From: Sporolactobacillus vineae DSM 21990 = SL153
Lineage (GTDB): Bacteria > Bacillota > Bacilli > Bacillales > Sporolactobacillaceae
DNA length: 43,860 bases
Direction: 5' to 3'
NCBI RefSeq assembly: GCF_000377985.1
Contig: NZ_KB899058.1
Span: forward strand, 1-43,860
Shown: piece by piece, positions 18,697 to 30,462 of the stretch
Position numbering within the stretch: the first letter of the stretch is position 1
Layout of the letters: each line of letters begins with the position of its first letter
Translations under genes and position numbers: made by a program
Notes under the pieces: generated by a model
Told to the model about the DNA's origin: nothing
Database searches by the model: none
Seen by the model: only the letters and a program-made list of their open reading frames with translations

Positions 18697-20241
18697 TCAG
18701 TGTTTGAAGTGGCGCATCCCGGTCATGACCATCGCAATATTGTACTTGTTTGCCATATCAATCGACTCCTGATCGCGGATCGAGCCGCCCGGCTGGATAA
18801 TTGCCGTAATGCCGGCTTTTGCTGCCGCCTCAACTGTATCGCCCATCGGGAAGAACGCATCGGAAGAAAGTACGGCGCCTTTCGTCTTCTCACCGGCTTC
18901 TTCAAGGGCGATTTTCGCTGCCCCGACACGGTTAGTCTGTCCGCCGCCCATACCGACCATTTTTCCATGATTAACCAGTGCGATCGCGTTGGACTTGACG
19001 TGCTTGACAATCGTCCAGGCAAACTTCAGGCTTTCCATTTCTTCGTCCGTCGGCTTGCGTTTCGTGACCACTTTCAGCTGATCCTTGATAGCCTCATAGC
19101 CCTTGGTATCCAGGTCCTGGACGAGCATGCCGCCGCGAACCGATGTATATTGAACAAAATCCTGCTGATCGTCCGTCATTTTCACCTGAAGCAGGCGGAG
19201 GTTCTTCTTCCGTTTTTCCAGGACGGCAATCGCTTCGTCCGTATAAGACGGCGCGATCACAATCTCCAGAAAAATGCTGTGCAGTTTCTCAGCCAGCGCC
19301 GCATCCACTTCCCGGTTCAGCGCGACAATCCCGCCGAAAATCGATACCGGATCCGTTTCATAAGCCCGATCGTAAGCTTCGTTGACGTTCTCGCCGATGC
19401 CAATACCGCATGGGTTCATATGCTTGACGGCAACGGCAGCCGGCTGCTTGAATTCTTTGACAATCCCGAGCGCCGCATCGGCATCGCGGATATTGTTATA
19501 GGAAAGCTCCTTGCCATGGAACTGTTTCGCCGCGGCAATGGTCGACACATTCAGCAGCGGTTCGCTGTAGAATGCCGCTTTCTGATGCGGGTTTTCGCCA
19601 TAGCGCAGGCTCTGCTTCTTCTCATATGTAATCGTCAGTTTCTCAGGAAATTCTTCACCGGCTTTTTTCGTGAAGTAGTCGGCAATCAGCGCATCGTAGG
19701 CCGCTGTATGACGGAATACCTTGGCCGCCAGTTTCTGTCTCAGTGCGAACGGGACTTCAGCATGCTCATCCAGGCTGGAGGCAACCAGATCGTAGTCCGC
19801 AGGATCACAGACGACCGTGACACTTTTGTGGTTTTTGGCCGCAGAGCGCAGCATGCTCGGTCCACCAATATCAATATTTTCAACAGCTTCATCATAGGCA
19901 ACATCCGGCTTTGAAATCGTTTCTTTAAAAGGATAAAGATTGACAATCACAAAGTCGATCGGCTGGATACCCAGCTTGGCAATGGCATCCATGTGTTCCT
20001 TTTTGTCACGGACCGCAAGCAGTCCGCCGTGAATCGCCGGATGCAGTGTTTTCACCCGGCCGTCAAGGATCTCCGGAAATCCGGTAATCTCGCTGACCGA
20101 TTTAACCGGAATGCCGGCGGCCTCGATCGCTTTTTTCGTCCCGCCGGTGGAAATGATTTCAATTCCGGCAGCCACCAGTTTCTTCACAAAATCTGTCAGA
20201 CCTGTCTTGTCCGATACACTTACAAGGGCACGCTTTGCCAC
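18697..20241 (-). CDS. purH: Bifunctional AICAR transformylase / IMP cyclohydrolase
   Basis: Carries out the last two steps to IMP. The 514-residue protein has an N-terminal MGS-like IMP cyclohydrolase domain (residues 1-145, with [11 protein letters not shown] and STGGT) and a C-terminal AICAR formyltransferase domain with [10 protein letters not shown] and the catalytic VKHMNPCG motif. It follows purN by 17 bases. Standard length and motifs. Confidence 0.98.
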   Translation of the reverse strand: MAKRALVSVSDKTGLTDFVKKLVAAGIEIISTGGTKKAIEAAGIPVKSVSEITGFPEILDGRVKTLHPAIHGGLLAVRDKKEHMDAIAKLGIQPIDFVIVNLYPFKETISKPDVAYDEAVENIDIGGPSMLRSAAKNHKSVTVVCDPADYDLVASSLDEHAEVPFALRQKLAAKVFRHTAAYDALIADYFTKKAGEEFPEKLTITYEKKQSLRYGENPHQKAAFYSEPLLNVSTIAAAKQFHGKELSYNNIRDADAALGIVKEFKQPAAVAVKHMNPCGIGIGENVNEAYDRAYETDPVSIFGGIVALNREVDAALAEKLHSIFLEIVIAPSYTDEAIAVLEKRKKNLRLLQVKMTDDQQDFVQYTSVRGGMLVQDLDTKGYEAIKDQLKVVTKRKPTDEEMESLKFAWTIVKHVKSNAIALVNHGKMVGMGGGQTNRVGAAKIALEEAGEKTKGAVLSSDAFFPMGDTVEAAAKAGITAIIQPGGSIRDQESIDMANKYNIAMVMTGMRHFKH

Positions 20242-20258
20242 AAGATGACATCCTTTCT

Positions 20259-20828
20259 TTATTCTGCGAGTAGTTTCGCAATGGTTTTCGGATAGAGCTG
20301 ATGTTCCATTTCGTGAATCCGCGACTCCAGTGTTTCAATTGTATCGCCGTCTTTGACCGGTACGGCGGCCTGCGCGATGATCGGCCCGGTATCCATACCC
20401 TCATCGACATAATGAATCGTGACCCCGGTAACCTTCACGCCCTTGCGGAAAGCCTGACCGATTGCGTCCAGTCCGGTAAACGACGGGAGCAGCGCCGGAT
20501 GGATGTTGACGATCCGGTGCGGGTAGGCATTCAGCAAGGTCTTCCCGATCAGCCGCATGTATCCGGCAAGAAAAATATAGTCGACCCCGCAAGCCTTCAG
20601 CGCCGCCGCAATTTTTTCCTCAAACGCGCGTTTGCTCGGGAAGTCCTTCCGGGCAACCACCAGCGTTTTCACCCCGGCTTTTTCTGCGCGCCCGATGACG
20701 GCCGCACCCGGTTGATCGCAGACCATCAGCGCGATCGTCGCATCGATCTCGCCGCAGCCGACGGCTTCATCAATCGCCTGAAAATTTGTCCCGTTCCCGG
20801 AGGCAAAGACGGCTATCTTATGACTCAT
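20259..20828 (-). CDS. purN: Phosphoribosylglycinamide formyltransferase (folate-dependent)
   Basis: Transfers formyl from 10-formyl-tetrahydrofolate to GAR (step 3). The 189-residue protein has the opening [15 protein letters not shown] loop, the catalytic triad region [12 protein letters not shown] with HPALLPS, and the [14 protein letters not shown]-type motif (seen as [15 protein letters not shown]). Its start overlaps the end of purM by 11 bases. No purT homologue is in the window. Confidence 0.97.
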   Translation of the reverse strand: MSHKIAVFASGNGTNFQAIDEAVGCGEIDATIALMVCDQPGAAVIGRAEKAGVKTLVVARKDFPSKRAFEEKIAAALKACGVDYIFLAGYMRLIGKTLLNAYPHRIVNIHPALLPSFTGLDAIGQAFRKGVKVTGVTIHYVDEGMDTGPIIAQAAVPVKDGDTIETLESRIHEMEHQLYPKTIAKLLAE

Positions 20829-21858
20829 GAGTATTCACCAGTTTCAGTCCTTGATTTTCTGTTATTTTTCCGATCAGATAAGGAGTTTCCCCTGATTCTT
20901 TTAATGCTGCCAGTGCCGCCTGCGCCTCTTCGGCAGGAACGGCAATGATCATGCCGATGCCCATATTGAAGGTATGGTACATATCATCGGTATCCAGACT
21001 GCCGAGTGTCTGCAGCCAGCGGAAAATAGCCGGCTTCGGCAATGCCGCACAATCAATCTCGGCCCCCAGCCCTTCCGGATACATCCGCGGCACATTTTCA
21101 TAAAAGCCGCCGCCGGTAATATGGGACAGTCCGTGGACGGTTACAGACCGGAGCAGGCTGAGCACCGGCCGGACATAAATCCGTGTCGGCACAAGCAGTG
21201 CGTCGCCGATTGTCTTGCCCGGATCCGGTTCATAAGTGTCGCCGTAATCCAGACCGGCATCGGCCACCAGTTTGCGGACGAGCGAAAAACCGTTGCTGTG
21301 AATTCCACTGGATGCCAGACCGATCAGACGATCTCCGGGACGAACCCGGTTTCCGGTAATCCGCTTTGATTTTTCAACGACGCCGACCGCGAAGCCGGCA
21401 ATGTCATAGTCTTTCTGACTGTATATTCCCGGCATTTCCGCCGTCTCGCCGCCGACCAGCGCGCAGCCGGCCTGGACGCAGCCGTCGGCAATCCCCTTGA
21501 CGATCGCTTCGGCCTTCTGCGGATCGAGCGCGCTGCAGGCCAGGTAATCGAGAAAATAGAGCGGCTCGGCGCCCTGGGTGATAATATCATTGACGCACAT
21601 AGCGACGGCATCGATTCCGACCGTGTCATGCTTTCCGGTCGCGAAAGCCACCATCAGCTTCGTGCCGACGCCGTCGGTTCCAGAGACAAGCACCGGCTCT
21701 TTGACACCGGTTTTCATCAGGTCAATCGCTCCGCCGAAACCGCCGAGCCCGCCGATGACTTCGGGGCGCATCGTCCGGCCGACATGCTTCCTGATCCGGT
21801 CCACCGTTTCATAACCGGCTTCGATGTTGACCCCGGCTTTCTTATATGCTTCGGCCAT
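20818..21858 (-). CDS. purM: Phosphoribosylformylglycinamidine cyclo-ligase (AIR synthetase)
   Basis: Closes the imidazole ring of FGAM with ATP (step 5). The 346-residue protein shows [33 protein letters not shown] and the C-terminal GMG-type motif NMGIGMI. It follows purF by 11 bases and overlaps purN by 11, fitting translational coupling. Confidence 0.98.
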   Translation of the reverse strand: MAEAYKKAGVNIEAGYETVDRIRKHVGRTMRPEVIGGLGGFGGAIDLMKTGVKEPVLVSGTDGVGTKLMVAFATGKHDTVGIDAVAMCVNDIITQGAEPLYFLDYLACSALDPQKAEAIVKGIADGCVQAGCALVGGETAEMPGIYSQKDYDIAGFAVGVVEKSKRITGNRVRPGDRLIGLASSGIHSNGFSLVRKLVADAGLDYGDTYEPDPGKTIGDALLVPTRIYVRPVLSLLRSVTVHGLSHITGGGFYENVPRMYPEGLGAEIDCAALPKPAIFRWLQTLGSLDTDDMYHTFNMGIGMIIAVPAEEAQAALAALKESGETPYLIGKITENQGLKLVNTHES

Positions 21859-21869
21859 GCCGATCCTCC

Positions 21870-23294
21870 TCAGACAAGCAGTTCTTTTTCATGCGGCAGC
21901 ACCGTATCCGGATAGATCTCCGTCGGATACTTGCCGGTAAAGCAGGCAAGACACTGGCCGCAGTTCTTCAGCGCCGGATCACGGCCGATCGCTTTCATCA
22001 GTCCGTCGACACTCAGATAAACAAGCGAATCGGCACCGATTTCTTTGCGTATTTCCTCAACCGAATGCGTTGCCGCGATCAGTTCCGACGACGTCGATGT
22101 GTCAATGCCGTAAAAACACGGATGTGTGATCGGCGGTGAACTGATCCGGACATGGACTTCTGTCGCGCCGGCTTCACGCATCATGTTGACGATCCGGCGG
22201 CTGGTTGTGCCGCGGACGATTGAATCGTCGACCATCACGACGCGCTTCCCCTTAATAATGGCACGAACCGGGGACAGCTTCATTTTGACACCCTGCTCCC
22301 GCAATTCCTGCGACGGCTGGATAAACGTCCGGCCGACATAGCGGTTCTTGATCATGCCGAGTTCGTAGGGAATGCCGGTGGCTTCCGCATAGCCGATCGC
22401 CGCCGAGATACTGGAATCCGGAACGCCGGTCACGACGTCGGCCTCCACCGGTGCTTCCTGGGCCAGCATCTTCCCGAGGTTTTTGCGGGCGGCATGAACA
22501 TTAATACCCTGGATATTGCTGTCCGGCCGTGAGAAATAAATATATTCCATGCTGCAGATGGCCGGCTGGGTATGGTTGGTGAAAAATTCGGAACGCATGC
22601 CTTCATTATTAATCATCACGATTTCACCGGGGTTGACGTCACGCACATAGGTGGCACCGATCAAATCAAACGCGCACGTCTCCGAGGCGACCACCCAGGC
22701 ATCGCCGAGACGTCCGAGTGACAGCGGCCGCAGCCCGTTCGGATCCAGTGCGGCGATCAGCTGATGCTCCGTCAGCATCGTCAGCGCATAAGCCCCTTTG
22801 ATCACCGATAGAGCATGCTTCAAGCTCTCCATGAAGCTGTCAGCATAATCGCGCTTGATCAGGTGGGCGATGACTTCCGTATCCGACGTCGTCTGAAAAA
22901 TACTGCCCCGCTCTTCCAGTTCACCCTTCAGCTTGTGGGCGTTCACCAGGTTGCCGTTGTGTGCAATCGACAGCGAATCCTTCTGTGAGCGGAAGACCAG
23001 CGGCTGCACATTCGCATAGCTGTTGCCGCCCTGCGTCGAATAACGGACATGGCCGATCGCCGCATAACCTTTGCTCAGATTCTCCAGTTTCTCATGGTCG
23101 AACACATCATTAACCAGGCCGAGCCCTTTATGATCATAAATATGTTTTCCATCCGTTACGGCAATGCCCGCGCCTTCCTGGCCGCGGTGCTGCATGCTGT
23201 GCAGACCGTAGTAAGTCAGTTTGGCTGCATTGGCATGACCCCAGATCCCGAATACGGCACACTCTTCATTCAGTTCTTTGCCGACATAGCACAT
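21870..23294 (-). CDS. purF: Amidophosphoribosyltransferase
   Basis: First committed enzyme, making phosphoribosylamine from PRPP and glutamine. The N-terminus has an 11-residue propeptide ending before Cys12 (NEECAVFG), the Ntn glutaminase nucleophile, as in the Bacillus enzyme. Cysteines for an iron-sulphur cluster are present (in [19 protein letters not shown] and NCGQCLAC), the sign of the oxygen-sensitive Bacillus type. The PRPP-binding motif is [13 protein letters not shown]. 474 residues. Its first 25 bases overlap the end of purL. GAGAGGTG precedes the ATG. Confidence 0.98.
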   Translation of the reverse strand: MCYVGKELNEECAVFGIWGHANAAKLTYYGLHSMQHRGQEGAGIAVTDGKHIYDHKGLGLVNDVFDHEKLENLSKGYAAIGHVRYSTQGGNSYANVQPLVFRSQKDSLSIAHNGNLVNAHKLKGELEERGSIFQTTSDTEVIAHLIKRDYADSFMESLKHALSVIKGAYALTMLTEHQLIAALDPNGLRPLSLGRLGDAWVVASETCAFDLIGATYVRDVNPGEIVMINNEGMRSEFFTNHTQPAICSMEYIYFSRPDSNIQGINVHAARKNLGKMLAQEAPVEADVVTGVPDSSISAAIGYAEATGIPYELGMIKNRYVGRTFIQPSQELREQGVKMKLSPVRAIIKGKRVVMVDDSIVRGTTSRRIVNMMREAGATEVHVRISSPPITHPCFYGIDTSTSSELIAATHSVEEIRKEIGADSLVYLSVDGLMKAIGRDPALKNCGQCLACFTGKYPTEIYPDTVLPHEKELLV

Positions 23295-25492
23295 GACAGG
23301 ACACCTCTCCAGTCTTTTTCGAGTTCCGGTCGTCTCAGGGAAACAGATTCCGTGACAAAGTGCATCTCAATGTTTTCACTGCGTGTGACACTGCCGGCAA
23401 GTACTGCACCGGCAACGGTTGCTTCAAATTCTTTGCGCAATGCCTCAGGGACAGAAACAAGGTAGCGTGACTGGGTTTCGGAAAAAAGTTCAGTGACCGG
23501 ATCGGTTTCAAAATGCAGGTCCGCGCCGAATTCCGTACCGAAGACGGCATCGGCTGCAGCCGCCGCCAGTCCCCCTTCGGAGAGGTCGTGAACCGATGAA
23601 ACATAACCCTTGCGAATCGCCGACAGTACCTCATCCTGGCGCTTCTTCTCCAGTTGCAGATCGATCACCGGCGGTTTGCCGCTCGCCTTGCCGTCGAGCA
23701 TGATCTGCAGCGCGCTGCCGCCGAATTCCGGTGCAGCTTCGCCGACCACATAAATGGCGTCGCCTTCGTGTTTGAATGACGCGGTCGTCAACCGGCCGAG
23801 ATCGTCGATCAGTCCGACCATCCCGACAACCGGCGTCGGATCGATCGCCTGATGATTCGTTTCATTATAGAGCGACACATTGCCGCTGATCACCGGCGTT
23901 TCAAAGACTCGGCAGGCTTCCGCCATGCCCCTGACTGACTGTTCCATTTCCCAGAACACTTCCGGATTCTCCGGTGTGCCGTAGTTCAGGCAGTCGGTGA
24001 TGCCGAGCGGTTCGCCGCCGGAGCAGACAATGTTTCTGGCCGCTTCGGCAACCGCGATCTTTCCGCCTTCCAGCGGATCAAGATCAATATATTTCGCGTT
24101 GCAATCGGTGGTCATTGCCAGACCCTTTTTCGTTCCGCGCACCCGGATGACCGCAGCATCCGAACCCGGCGCGACCACGGTATTGGTCTGAACCATATAA
24201 TCATATTGGCGGGTGACCCATTCTTTGGAAGCCAGTGTCGGCTGCGTCAGCAGCTGATGCACTGTTCCGGCAAGATCGGTGATCTCCGGCTTCCAGACCG
24301 GAGCCGCCTGATTCGCCGTGTATTCAGCGGGAACACGTGACGGCATATGACGGACCGGCGCTGAAGCCAGCGCATCCGATGGCACTTCGGCCACGATCTT
24401 CCCTTTATGCTCCAGACGCAGGACTTCTTCTTCAATCACTTCACCAACGGCGACGGCATGCAGTCCCCATCGGGCGAAGATTGCCTTAATCTCTTCTTCG
24501 CTGCCTTTTTTAATGACGATCAGCATCCGTTCCTGGGATTCTGACAGCATCATCTCATAAGGCGTCATATTGGTTTCACGCTGCGGAATCAGATCGAGAT
24601 TCATGTGAATACCGACCCCGGCCTTGGCAGCCATCTCGCTTGCTGATGAAACCAGCCCGGCGGCGCCCATATCCTGAATACCGACCAGCGCCTCATGCTT
24701 CGTCAGTTCAAGGCAGGCTTCCACAAGCAGCTTCTCCATAAACGGATCGCCGACCTGTACGGCAGAGCGCTTCTCATCGGACTTTGCCGAGATCTCCTCA
24801 GAAGCAAAGGTCGCGCCGTTGATCCCGTCACGGCCGGTACTTGCGCCGACATACATCACGGTATTTCCGATACCGCGCGCCTGACCGACCTGCAGATCCT
24901 CATGCTTCATCACACCGACGCACATCGCATTGACGAGCGGATTGCCGTTATAGCAGTCGTCGAACTGCAGCTCGCCGCCGACGGTCGGAATACCGATACA
25001 GTTCCCGTATCCGGCAATGCCGCTGACGACTTCTTCAAAAAGATACCGCACGCGCGAATTGTTCAGGTCGCCGAAACGGAGCGAATCGAGGATGGCAACC
25101 GGACGCGCACCCATCGAAAAGACATCGCGGATAATTCCGCCGACCCCGGTTGCCGCACCCTGATAAGGTTCAATGGCCGACGGGTGATTATGGCTTTCAA
25201 TTTTAAACACTACCGCCTGATCATCGCCGATGTCGAGAATCCCGGCACCTTCACCCGGACCCTGCAGGACACGTTTTCCTTTTGTCGGGAACAATTTCAG
25301 CAGCGGCTTTGAGGTCTTGTAGCTGCAGTGCTCCGACCACATCACGGAGAACAAACCGGTCTCCGTATAGTTCGGTTTGCGGCCGAGCAGCCGGACCACT
25401 TCCTGATACTCACTTTCTGTCAGGCCCATGGTTCGGTAAATTTTCTCCTGTTCAATCTGTTCCGGTGACGGTTCAAGATGTGTAAGCGGCAT
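23270..25492 (-). CDS. purL: FGAM synthase, large subunit (small-type PurL)
   Basis: ATP-dependent synthetase subunit of the PurLQS complex (step 4). At 740 residues it is the short, Gram-positive type without a glutaminase domain. Seen motifs include [43 protein letters not shown] and GDPFMEK. Works with PurQ and PurS encoded just upstream; overlaps purQ by 20 bases and purF by 25 bases. Confidence 0.98.
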   Translation of the reverse strand: MPLTHLEPSPEQIEQEKIYRTMGLTESEYQEVVRLLGRKPNYTETGLFSVMWSEHCSYKTSKPLLKLFPTKGKRVLQGPGEGAGILDIGDDQAVVFKIESHNHPSAIEPYQGAATGVGGIIRDVFSMGARPVAILDSLRFGDLNNSRVRYLFEEVVSGIAGYGNCIGIPTVGGELQFDDCYNGNPLVNAMCVGVMKHEDLQVGQARGIGNTVMYVGASTGRDGINGATFASEEISAKSDEKRSAVQVGDPFMEKLLVEACLELTKHEALVGIQDMGAAGLVSSASEMAAKAGVGIHMNLDLIPQRETNMTPYEMMLSESQERMLIVIKKGSEEEIKAIFARWGLHAVAVGEVIEEEVLRLEHKGKIVAEVPSDALASAPVRHMPSRVPAEYTANQAAPVWKPEITDLAGTVHQLLTQPTLASKEWVTRQYDYMVQTNTVVAPGSDAAVIRVRGTKKGLAMTTDCNAKYIDLDPLEGGKIAVAEAARNIVCSGGEPLGITDCLNYGTPENPEVFWEMEQSVRGMAEACRVFETPVISGNVSLYNETNHQAIDPTPVVGMVGLIDDLGRLTTASFKHEGDAIYVVGEAAPEFGGSALQIMLDGKASGKPPVIDLQLEKKRQDEVLSAIRKGYVSSVHDLSEGGLAAAAADAVFGTEFGADLHFETDPVTELFSETQSRYLVSVPEALRKEFEATVAGAVLAGSVTRSENIEMHFVTESVSLRRPELEKDWRGVLSCAMSAKN

Positions 25493-26165
25493 GAGCAGAT
25501 TCCCTCCAGTGATTCAGGATTGATTGAAAAAGCCGGAGTCCGTCGTCGCTGCCGAGCAGCGCATCGGCCGCCCGCTCCGGATGGGGCATCATGCCCAGTA
25601 CATTGCCCGCCCGGTTCATGATGCCGGCGATGGCTTCGCGTGAGCCGTTCGGATTTTCCCCGTGATACGTGAATACGATCCGGTGATTGTCTTTCAGCGT
25701 TTTCAGTGTGGCATCATCACAATAATAATTGCCTTCACCATGAGCAATCGGAATGCGGATGATCTCATCTTTTTTATAGAGCGACGTGAACAGCGTCTCA
25801 TTATTTTCGACCTTCAGGCGGACGGTTTCGCAGATGAACTTAAGATGGCTGTTCTTCAGCATCGCACCGGGGAGCAGACCCGCTTCAAGCAGGATCTGGA
25901 AACCATTGCAAACGCCCAGAACCGGTTTGCCTTCCTGCGCCGCCTTGATCACTGCCGGCATGATGCCGGCAAAGCGGGCGATCGCACCGGACCGCAGATA
26001 GTCTCCGTAGGAAAAGCCGCCAGGGATCATGACCGCATCGAAACCGTCCAGGGAAGTTTCCGCATGCCAGACATACTCGACGTCCTCACCGAGCCCGTCT
26101 TTGATCGCATAGTACATATCCTGGTCACAGTTCGCTCCGGGAAAAACAATGACTGCGGTTTTCAC
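25473..26165 (-). CDS. purQ: FGAM synthase, glutaminase subunit
   Basis: Class I glutamine amidotransferase that supplies ammonia to PurL. The 230-residue protein has the nucleophile Cys86 in [11 protein letters not shown] and the His/Glu pair in GMMPHPERA near the C-terminus. Starts in a four-base overlap with purS. Confidence 0.98.
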   Translation of the reverse strand: MKTAVIVFPGANCDQDMYYAIKDGLGEDVEYVWHAETSLDGFDAVMIPGGFSYGDYLRSGAIARFAGIMPAVIKAAQEGKPVLGVCNGFQILLEAGLLPGAMLKNSHLKFICETVRLKVENNETLFTSLYKKDEIIRIPIAHGEGNYYCDDATLKTLKDNHRIVFTYHGENPNGSREAIAGIMNRAGNVLGMMPHPERAADALLGSDDGLRLFQSILNHWRESAHAAYTS

Positions 26166-26413
26166 GAGTGAACCTCCTCTTCGATCTCGTAACGGTAATT
26201 TTCAATCACGGTATTGGCCAGCAGCTTATCGCAGATCTCGTCAACTTCAGCGGCCACATCGGCCGTATCCTCCAGTTCAAGTTCGATGTACTTACCGATC
26301 CGGACATCCTTGACATTCGGATAGTCCATGTTGTGCAGCGACTGCATGACTGCCTGTCCCTGCGGATCCAGCACGCTCTCTTTCAGGGTGATAAAGACCT
26401 TCACCTTTTTCAT
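26162..26413 (-). CDS. purS: FGAM synthase subunit PurS
   Basis: Small (83 residues) structural subunit that docks PurQ to PurL. The sequence [18 protein letters not shown] and VRIGKYIEL is typical of PurS. It overlaps purC by four bases at its start and purQ by four bases at its end. Confidence 0.97.
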   Translation of the reverse strand: MKKVKVFITLKESVLDPQGQAVMQSLHNMDYPNVKDVRIGKYIELELEDTADVAAEVDEICDKLLANTVIENYRYEIEEEVHS

Positions 26414-27120
26414 TTGACAGCCTCCAGTCGGCCCAGCAGTTTCTCATAAGTTTCCGGTAAATCGGCAATGTTGCGGCGGAAAACGTCCTTATCCAGTTTC
26501 TCATGCGTCTTCTTGTCCCACAGGCGGCAGCTGTCCGGCGAAATTTCATCAGCCAGCACGATCTTGCCGTCCGACTTCAGCTTGCCGAATTCGATTTTGA
26601 AATCAACGAGCAGAATACCGGCTTCGTCAAAAAGTTTCTGAAGAATGCCGTTGACCTTCAGCGCCAGTCGGCGGATTTCCGCCAGATCTTCTTCCGTCGC
26701 GATCTTCAGCGCCAGCGCGTGATCGTCGTTGATCATCGGATCGCCGAGCGCATCGCTTTTATAGTAGAATTCGATGATCGTTCTCCCGAATGACGTGCCT
26801 TCTTCCAGATTGAAGCGTTTGGCCAGACTGCCGGCGACTACATTGCGGACGACACATTCGATCGGGATGATCGATACGGCCTTGACGAGCTGCTCTGTTT
26901 CAGAAATCTTATCGATAAAATGGGTCGGAATCCCGTCCTTCATCAGGACATGAAAAACTTTCGTACAAATCGCGTTGTTCAGTTTCCCCTTGCCCGGGAA
27001 TACGGCTTTCTTCTTGCCGTTGAACGCCGTTGCATCATTCTTATATTCCACACGCAGCACATTGGGATCATCCGTTGCATACATTTTCTTGGCTTTGCCT
27101 TCATAAAGTAACTGACTCAT
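26410..27120 (-). CDS. purC: SAICAR synthetase
   Basis: ATP-dependent ligation of aspartate to CAIR (step 7). The 236-residue protein has YEGKAKKMYATDDPN at the start, the LVDFKIEFG motif and the signature LADEISPDSCRLWD. The start at 27120 follows a 73-base gap after purB that holds a weak inverted repeat (TGTCCG/CGGACA), the largest gap within the operon apart from none upstream; AAAGGGGC is the ribosome site. Confidence 0.98.
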   Translation of the reverse strand: MSQLLYEGKAKKMYATDDPNVLRVEYKNDATAFNGKKKAVFPGKGKLNNAICTKVFHVLMKDGIPTHFIDKISETEQLVKAVSIIPIECVVRNVVAGSLAKRFNLEEGTSFGRTIIEFYYKSDALGDPMINDDHALALKIATEEDLAEIRRLALKVNGILQKLFDEAGILLVDFKIEFGKLKSDGKIVLADEISPDSCRLWDKKTHEKLDKDVFRRNIADLPETYEKLLGRLEAVK

Positions 27121-27193
27121 TTTATTTGCCCCTTTTCAGGATGTCCGTCAGGCTCAAGGCCGTTCCGGACAGATTTTCCGGATACAAAACTGC

Positions 27194-28492
27194 TCAGTCG
27201 TTCAGGCCGAGGCGTTCAAAAATCAGATTCACATTCTTCAGGTGATAGGTTTCATCGAAGCAGGCATCCAGATCCTTCGGCGTCAGCCGGTCGGTTACCC
27301 GCTTGTCCTGTTCGAGAATCGAGCGGAACGAGGTTTCCGTCTCCCATGATTTCATCGCATTCGGCTGGACAATATCATAAGCCGCCTCACGACTTAATCC
27401 CTTCTCGATCAATGCCAGCAGCACATGCTGGGAGAAAGGCAGGCCAAACGTCTTCTTCATGTTGCGGCGCATATGTTCAGGGAAAACAGTCAGGTTCTCC
27501 AGTATATTGGTGAAGCGGTGCAGCATGTAGTCAAGAGCGATCGTTCCGTCAGGCAGGATCACCCGTTCCGCAGAAGAATGGGAAATGTCGCGTTCATGCC
27601 AGAGCGGTACGTCCTCATAAGCTGTCAGCATATAGCCGCGCAGAACACGCGCCATGCCGCACATATTCTCCGATCCGATCGGATTGCGCTTGTGCGGCAT
27701 CGATGACGATCCCTTCTGGCCTTTGGCGAAGCCTTCCTCAACTTCGCGGATTTCCGAACGCTGCAGGCCGCGGATCTCAACGGCGAATTTTTCAATCGAC
27801 GTCGCAATCAGTGCCAGCGTAGCCATGTAGTGGGCATGGCGGTCACGCTGCAGCACCTGAGTGGAGATTGGCGACGGTCTCAGCCCAAGATGTTCGCAGA
27901 CATATTTTTCGATGGACGGATCGATATTGGCATAAGTTCCGACGGCGCCGGAAATCTTGCCGACACGGATATCTTCCGCCGCATCTTTGAACCTGGCGAG
28001 GTTGCGTTTCATCTCCTCATACCAGAGGGCCATAACCAGGCCGAATGTCGTCGGTTCGGCGTGGACACCGTGCGTCCGGCCCATCATGATCGTATTTTTA
28101 TACTTTTTCGCTTTCTCGCGGATGACGTCGATAAACTTTTCAATGTCTTTCTCAAGAATTTCGTTGCATTGTTTCAGCAGGTAGGATTGCGCCGTATCGA
28201 CAACGTCGGTCGACGTCAGCCCGTAATGCACCCACTTCTTCTCCGCGCCGAGCGATTCGGAGACGGTCCGCGTAAACGCGACCACGTCGTGCCGGGTAAT
28301 CTTCTCAATCTCATGAATCCGGCCGACCGTAAACGTCGCATTTTTCCTCAGCCTGACGACGTCTTCTTTCGGGATCTCGCCGATTTCCGACCAGCCTTCA
28401 CAGGTCAGCAGCTCCACCTCAAGCCAGGCTTTATATTTGTTTTCTTCTGTCCAGATCGCGCCCATCTCCGGCCGCGTGTACCGATCAATCAT
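27194..28492 (-). CDS. purB: Adenylosuccinate lyase
   Basis: Fumarase/aspartase-superfamily enzyme acting twice in purine synthesis: SAICAR to AICAR and adenylosuccinate to AMP. 432 residues, with the signature loop [15 protein letters not shown] (catalytic Ser) and [14 protein letters not shown] (His). The first ATG overlaps the purK stop by four bases. Confidence 0.98.
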   Translation of the reverse strand: MIDRYTRPEMGAIWTEENKYKAWLEVELLTCEGWSEIGEIPKEDVVRLRKNATFTVGRIHEIEKITRHDVVAFTRTVSESLGAEKKWVHYGLTSTDVVDTAQSYLLKQCNEILEKDIEKFIDVIREKAKKYKNTIMMGRTHGVHAEPTTFGLVMALWYEEMKRNLARFKDAAEDIRVGKISGAVGTYANIDPSIEKYVCEHLGLRPSPISTQVLQRDRHAHYMATLALIATSIEKFAVEIRGLQRSEIREVEEGFAKGQKGSSSMPHKRNPIGSENMCGMARVLRGYMLTAYEDVPLWHERDISHSSAERVILPDGTIALDYMLHRFTNILENLTVFPEHMRRNMKKTFGLPFSQHVLLALIEKGLSREAAYDIVQPNAMKSWETETSFRSILEQDKRVTDRLTPKDLDACFDETYHLKNVNLIFERLGLND

Positions 28493-29640
28493 GCATTCCG
28501 ACCTGCTTCCTGTTCAATTTTCCAGATATTTAATTTCTCAGCCTTATCAATGCAATCCTGAACCGTATCGCCAAGAATGGTCAGATGCCCCATTTTACGT
28601 CCGAAGCGTGCCTCATCTTTACCATAAAGATGAAGATGCGCATCCGACAGCCGCGAGATCTTGTTCAGGACCGGCTGCACATGCTGTCCGAGAATATTCA
28701 CCATGATCACGGGCCTGAGCAGCTCCGTGCTTCCGAGCGGCAGGCCGCAGATCGCCCGGACATGCTGTTCAAACTGTGACGTATCGCAGGCATTGATCGA
28801 AAAATGTCCGGAATTGTGCGGCCGCGGCGCCGTCTCGTTGACATAAACCTTGCCGTCCTTGCCGACAAACATCTCGACAGCAAGCGTGCCGACGAGATGG
28901 AGCGCTTCAGCAAGATGCAGCGCATGCTGTGTTGCCTCTTCACGAAGTGCGCCCGAAATTCTCGCCGGCACAAGCGTATGATGCAGGATATTATGACGGT
29001 GAATGTTTTCCGCTACCGGGAAAACCGAAGTTTCTCCGGTTGTGCTGCGCACGACAATCACCGATATTTCTTTTTCAAAAGGGAGCCATTTTTCCAGTTC
29101 GAACGGCGTTTTGCCGATGTAAGGGAGCGCTTCTTCAAGATCTTCCCTAGCCTTCAGCACGTACTGCCCTTTCCCGTCATAGCCGCCTTCTGTCGTCTTC
29201 AGTACGGAAGGAAAACCAATCCCGGCAAGCGCTGTCTCCAGTTCCTCCTGGTTTCTGACCGGCATATAAGGAACGACCGGAAGGCCTGCCTTACGGATCG
29301 CCGCTTTCTCATTCAGACGATCCTTGGTGATTTCAAGCAGATGGTAGCCCTGCGGCAGATAGCTGTGCTCCTGCAAATAGTCTGCCGTCTTTACATCAAC
29401 ATTTTCAAATTCATAGGTGACCACATCGGCGATTTCTGCCATTTGTCTGGCCGCTTCCGGGTCATCATAGTCGGCAACGATCGCCTTATCGGCAACCTGC
29501 GCACACGGACAGTCTTCCGTCGGGTCAAGCACGGCGATCCGGTAGCCCATCTGTTTCGCCGCAATCGCCATCATCCGTCCCAGCTGCCCGCCGCCAAGAA
29601 TACCGATCGTCTGTCCGGGCAAAATGGTTTTCACTGTCAC
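28489..29640 (-). CDS. purK: N5-carboxyaminoimidazole ribonucleotide synthase
   Basis: ATP-grasp enzyme that carboxylates AIR with bicarbonate. 383 residues; [21 protein letters not shown] at the start, [15 protein letters not shown] in the ATP-grasp core and the C-terminal [12 protein letters not shown] motif (seen as [15 protein letters not shown]). Overlaps purE by four bases and purB by four bases. Confidence 0.98.
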   Translation of the reverse strand: MTVKTILPGQTIGILGGGQLGRMMAIAAKQMGYRIAVLDPTEDCPCAQVADKAIVADYDDPEAARQMAEIADVVTYEFENVDVKTADYLQEHSYLPQGYHLLEITKDRLNEKAAIRKAGLPVVPYMPVRNQEELETALAGIGFPSVLKTTEGGYDGKGQYVLKAREDLEEALPYIGKTPFELEKWLPFEKEISVIVVRSTTGETSVFPVAENIHRHNILHHTLVPARISGALREEATQHALHLAEALHLVGTLAVEMFVGKDGKVYVNETAPRPHNSGHFSINACDTSQFEQHVRAICGLPLGSTELLRPVIMVNILGQHVQPVLNKISRLSDAHLHLYGKDEARFGRKMGHLTILGDTVQDCIDKAEKLNIWKIEQEAGRNA

Positions 29641-30122
29641 TGCAAATCACTGTCCTTTACTTTCTTAACGAGCGAATCACGGTAGTCATTCAGCTTGTCC
29701 GCGATCGACACATCGAACGCCGAGAGAAATCTGGCGGCAAGCAGGGCAGCATTGGTCGCTCCGGCATTGCCGATCGCCAGGGTACCGACCGGAATACCTG
29801 AGGGCATTTGCACGATCGAGAGCAGGGAATCCATTCCGCTCAGAGCATGCGATTGCACCGGTACACCGAGCACCGGCAGCGTGGTCTTCGCTGCGATCAT
29901 GCCCGGGAGATGCGCCGCACCACCGGCACCGGCGATGATTACTTTCAGTCCGCGTTCCCGGGCTGTTTCTGCATATCGGAACATCAGATCCGGCGTCCGG
30001 TGCGCCGAAACCACCTTTTTTTCATACGGTATTTCCAGTTTGTCCAGAATAGCACAGGCATTTTTCATGGTTTCCCAGTCTGAACTGCTTCCCATAACTA
30101 CACCAACGATTGCGTTAACCAA
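29637..30122 (-). CDS. purE: N5-CAIR mutase (class I PurE)
   Basis: Moves the carboxyl group from N5-CAIR to C4, forming CAIR; pairs with PurK. 161 residues with [21 protein letters not shown] and the loop [21 protein letters not shown] place the start at the TTG at 30122 because AAGGAGG lies seven bases upstream; the open frame extends 49 codons further, but that part lies in the terminator region of the leader and is not protein-like. First gene of the operon, downstream of the riboswitch. Confidence 0.95.
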   Translation of the reverse strand: MVNAIVGVVMGSSSDWETMKNACAILDKLEIPYEKKVVSAHRTPDLMFRYAETARERGLKVIIAGAGGAAHLPGMIAAKTTLPVLGVPVQSHALSGMDSLLSIVQMPSGIPVGTLAIGNAGATNAALLAARFLSAFDVSIADKLNDYRDSLVKKVKDSDLQ

Positions 30123-30190
30123 GATATTGCCTCCTTGAAAACTCTGAATAAGCGATTTCTTTGCACTCATTCGAAACAAATGGTGAAGAA

Positions 30191-30211
30191 ATAAAAAAGC
30201 CCAGAACGGCT
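30191..30211 (-). terminator. Candidate riboswitch-controlled terminator in the pur leader
   Basis: A short GC stem AGCC/GGCT is followed on the minus strand by TTTTTTATTT, placed between the aptamer and the purE ribosome site. The stem is only four pairs as I can draw it, so the exact structure is uncertain, though the T-run and position fit a guanine-controlled attenuator. Confidence 0.5.
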
Positions 30212-30288
30212 GAATCCTCGGAAAGAGAAAACAAGCTGTCTGGTGCAAACCGCAGGCAGCGGTTTCCAAAACAGGACGTTGTTATTTT

Positions 30289-30361
30289 CCCCTTCATAGT
30301 CCGGTCATTTTCGGTAACCGGGTAGAAACAGTTGGGCCATATTCCCAAAAATATATGAGGG
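30289..30361 (-). ncRNA. Guanine riboswitch (purine aptamer) of the pur operon
   Basis: On the minus strand the leader holds the full purine aptamer: P1 strand CCCTCATATAT, P2 hairpin GGGAATATGGCCC, junction GTTTCTACC, P3 hairpin CCGGT/ACCGG with its loop, and the closing ACTATGAAGGGG. The discriminating base is the C of GGACTATG, which specifies guanine or hypoxanthine rather than adenine. It lies about 20 bases downstream of the predicted start site and ahead of a T-rich attenuator, so excess guanine should stop transcription before purE. It accounts for the gene-free stretch 30123-30448. Confidence 0.96.
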
Positions 30362-30386
30362 CATTTGATTCTCATCTGATGCTTCA

Positions 30387-30416
30387 ATCATATCAGCATT
30401 ATTCAAAAGGTGTCAA
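30387..30416 (-). promoter_or_regulatory. Sigma-A promoter of the pur operon
   Basis: Minus strand perfect TTGACA (30411-30416), 18-base spacer, TATGAT (30387-30392). Confidence 0.9.
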
Positions 30417-30418
30417 CC

Positions 30419-30462
30419 AATAATCGAACATTAAGTTAACACGTAACGTTATTGTTCGCCTT
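30419..30462 (-). promoter_or_regulatory. PurBox pair (PurR operator) of the pur operon
   Basis: CGAACA at 30425-30430 and TGTTCG at 30453-30458 form inverted cores 22 bases apart; the surrounding 14-base boxes are 17 bases apart, matching the Bacillus PurR operator (AWWWCCGAACWWT type). The pair lies eight bases upstream of the -35 and overlaps the yebG stop codon. Confidence 0.85.

Noticed and set aside
18649-19914. Plus-strand open frame of 421 codons opposite purH
   Set aside because: It is antisense to a certain gene, rich in Arg/His/Phe as expected from a shadow frame in GC-rich DNA, and has no family motif.
27121-27193. Internal terminator or promoter between purB and purC
   Set aside because: Only a six-pair inverted repeat without a T-run, and no -35/-10 pair.
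30123-30269. N-terminal extension of purE
   Set aside because: It lies in the leader between the aptamer and the ribosome site; AAGGAGG fits only the TTG at 30122.
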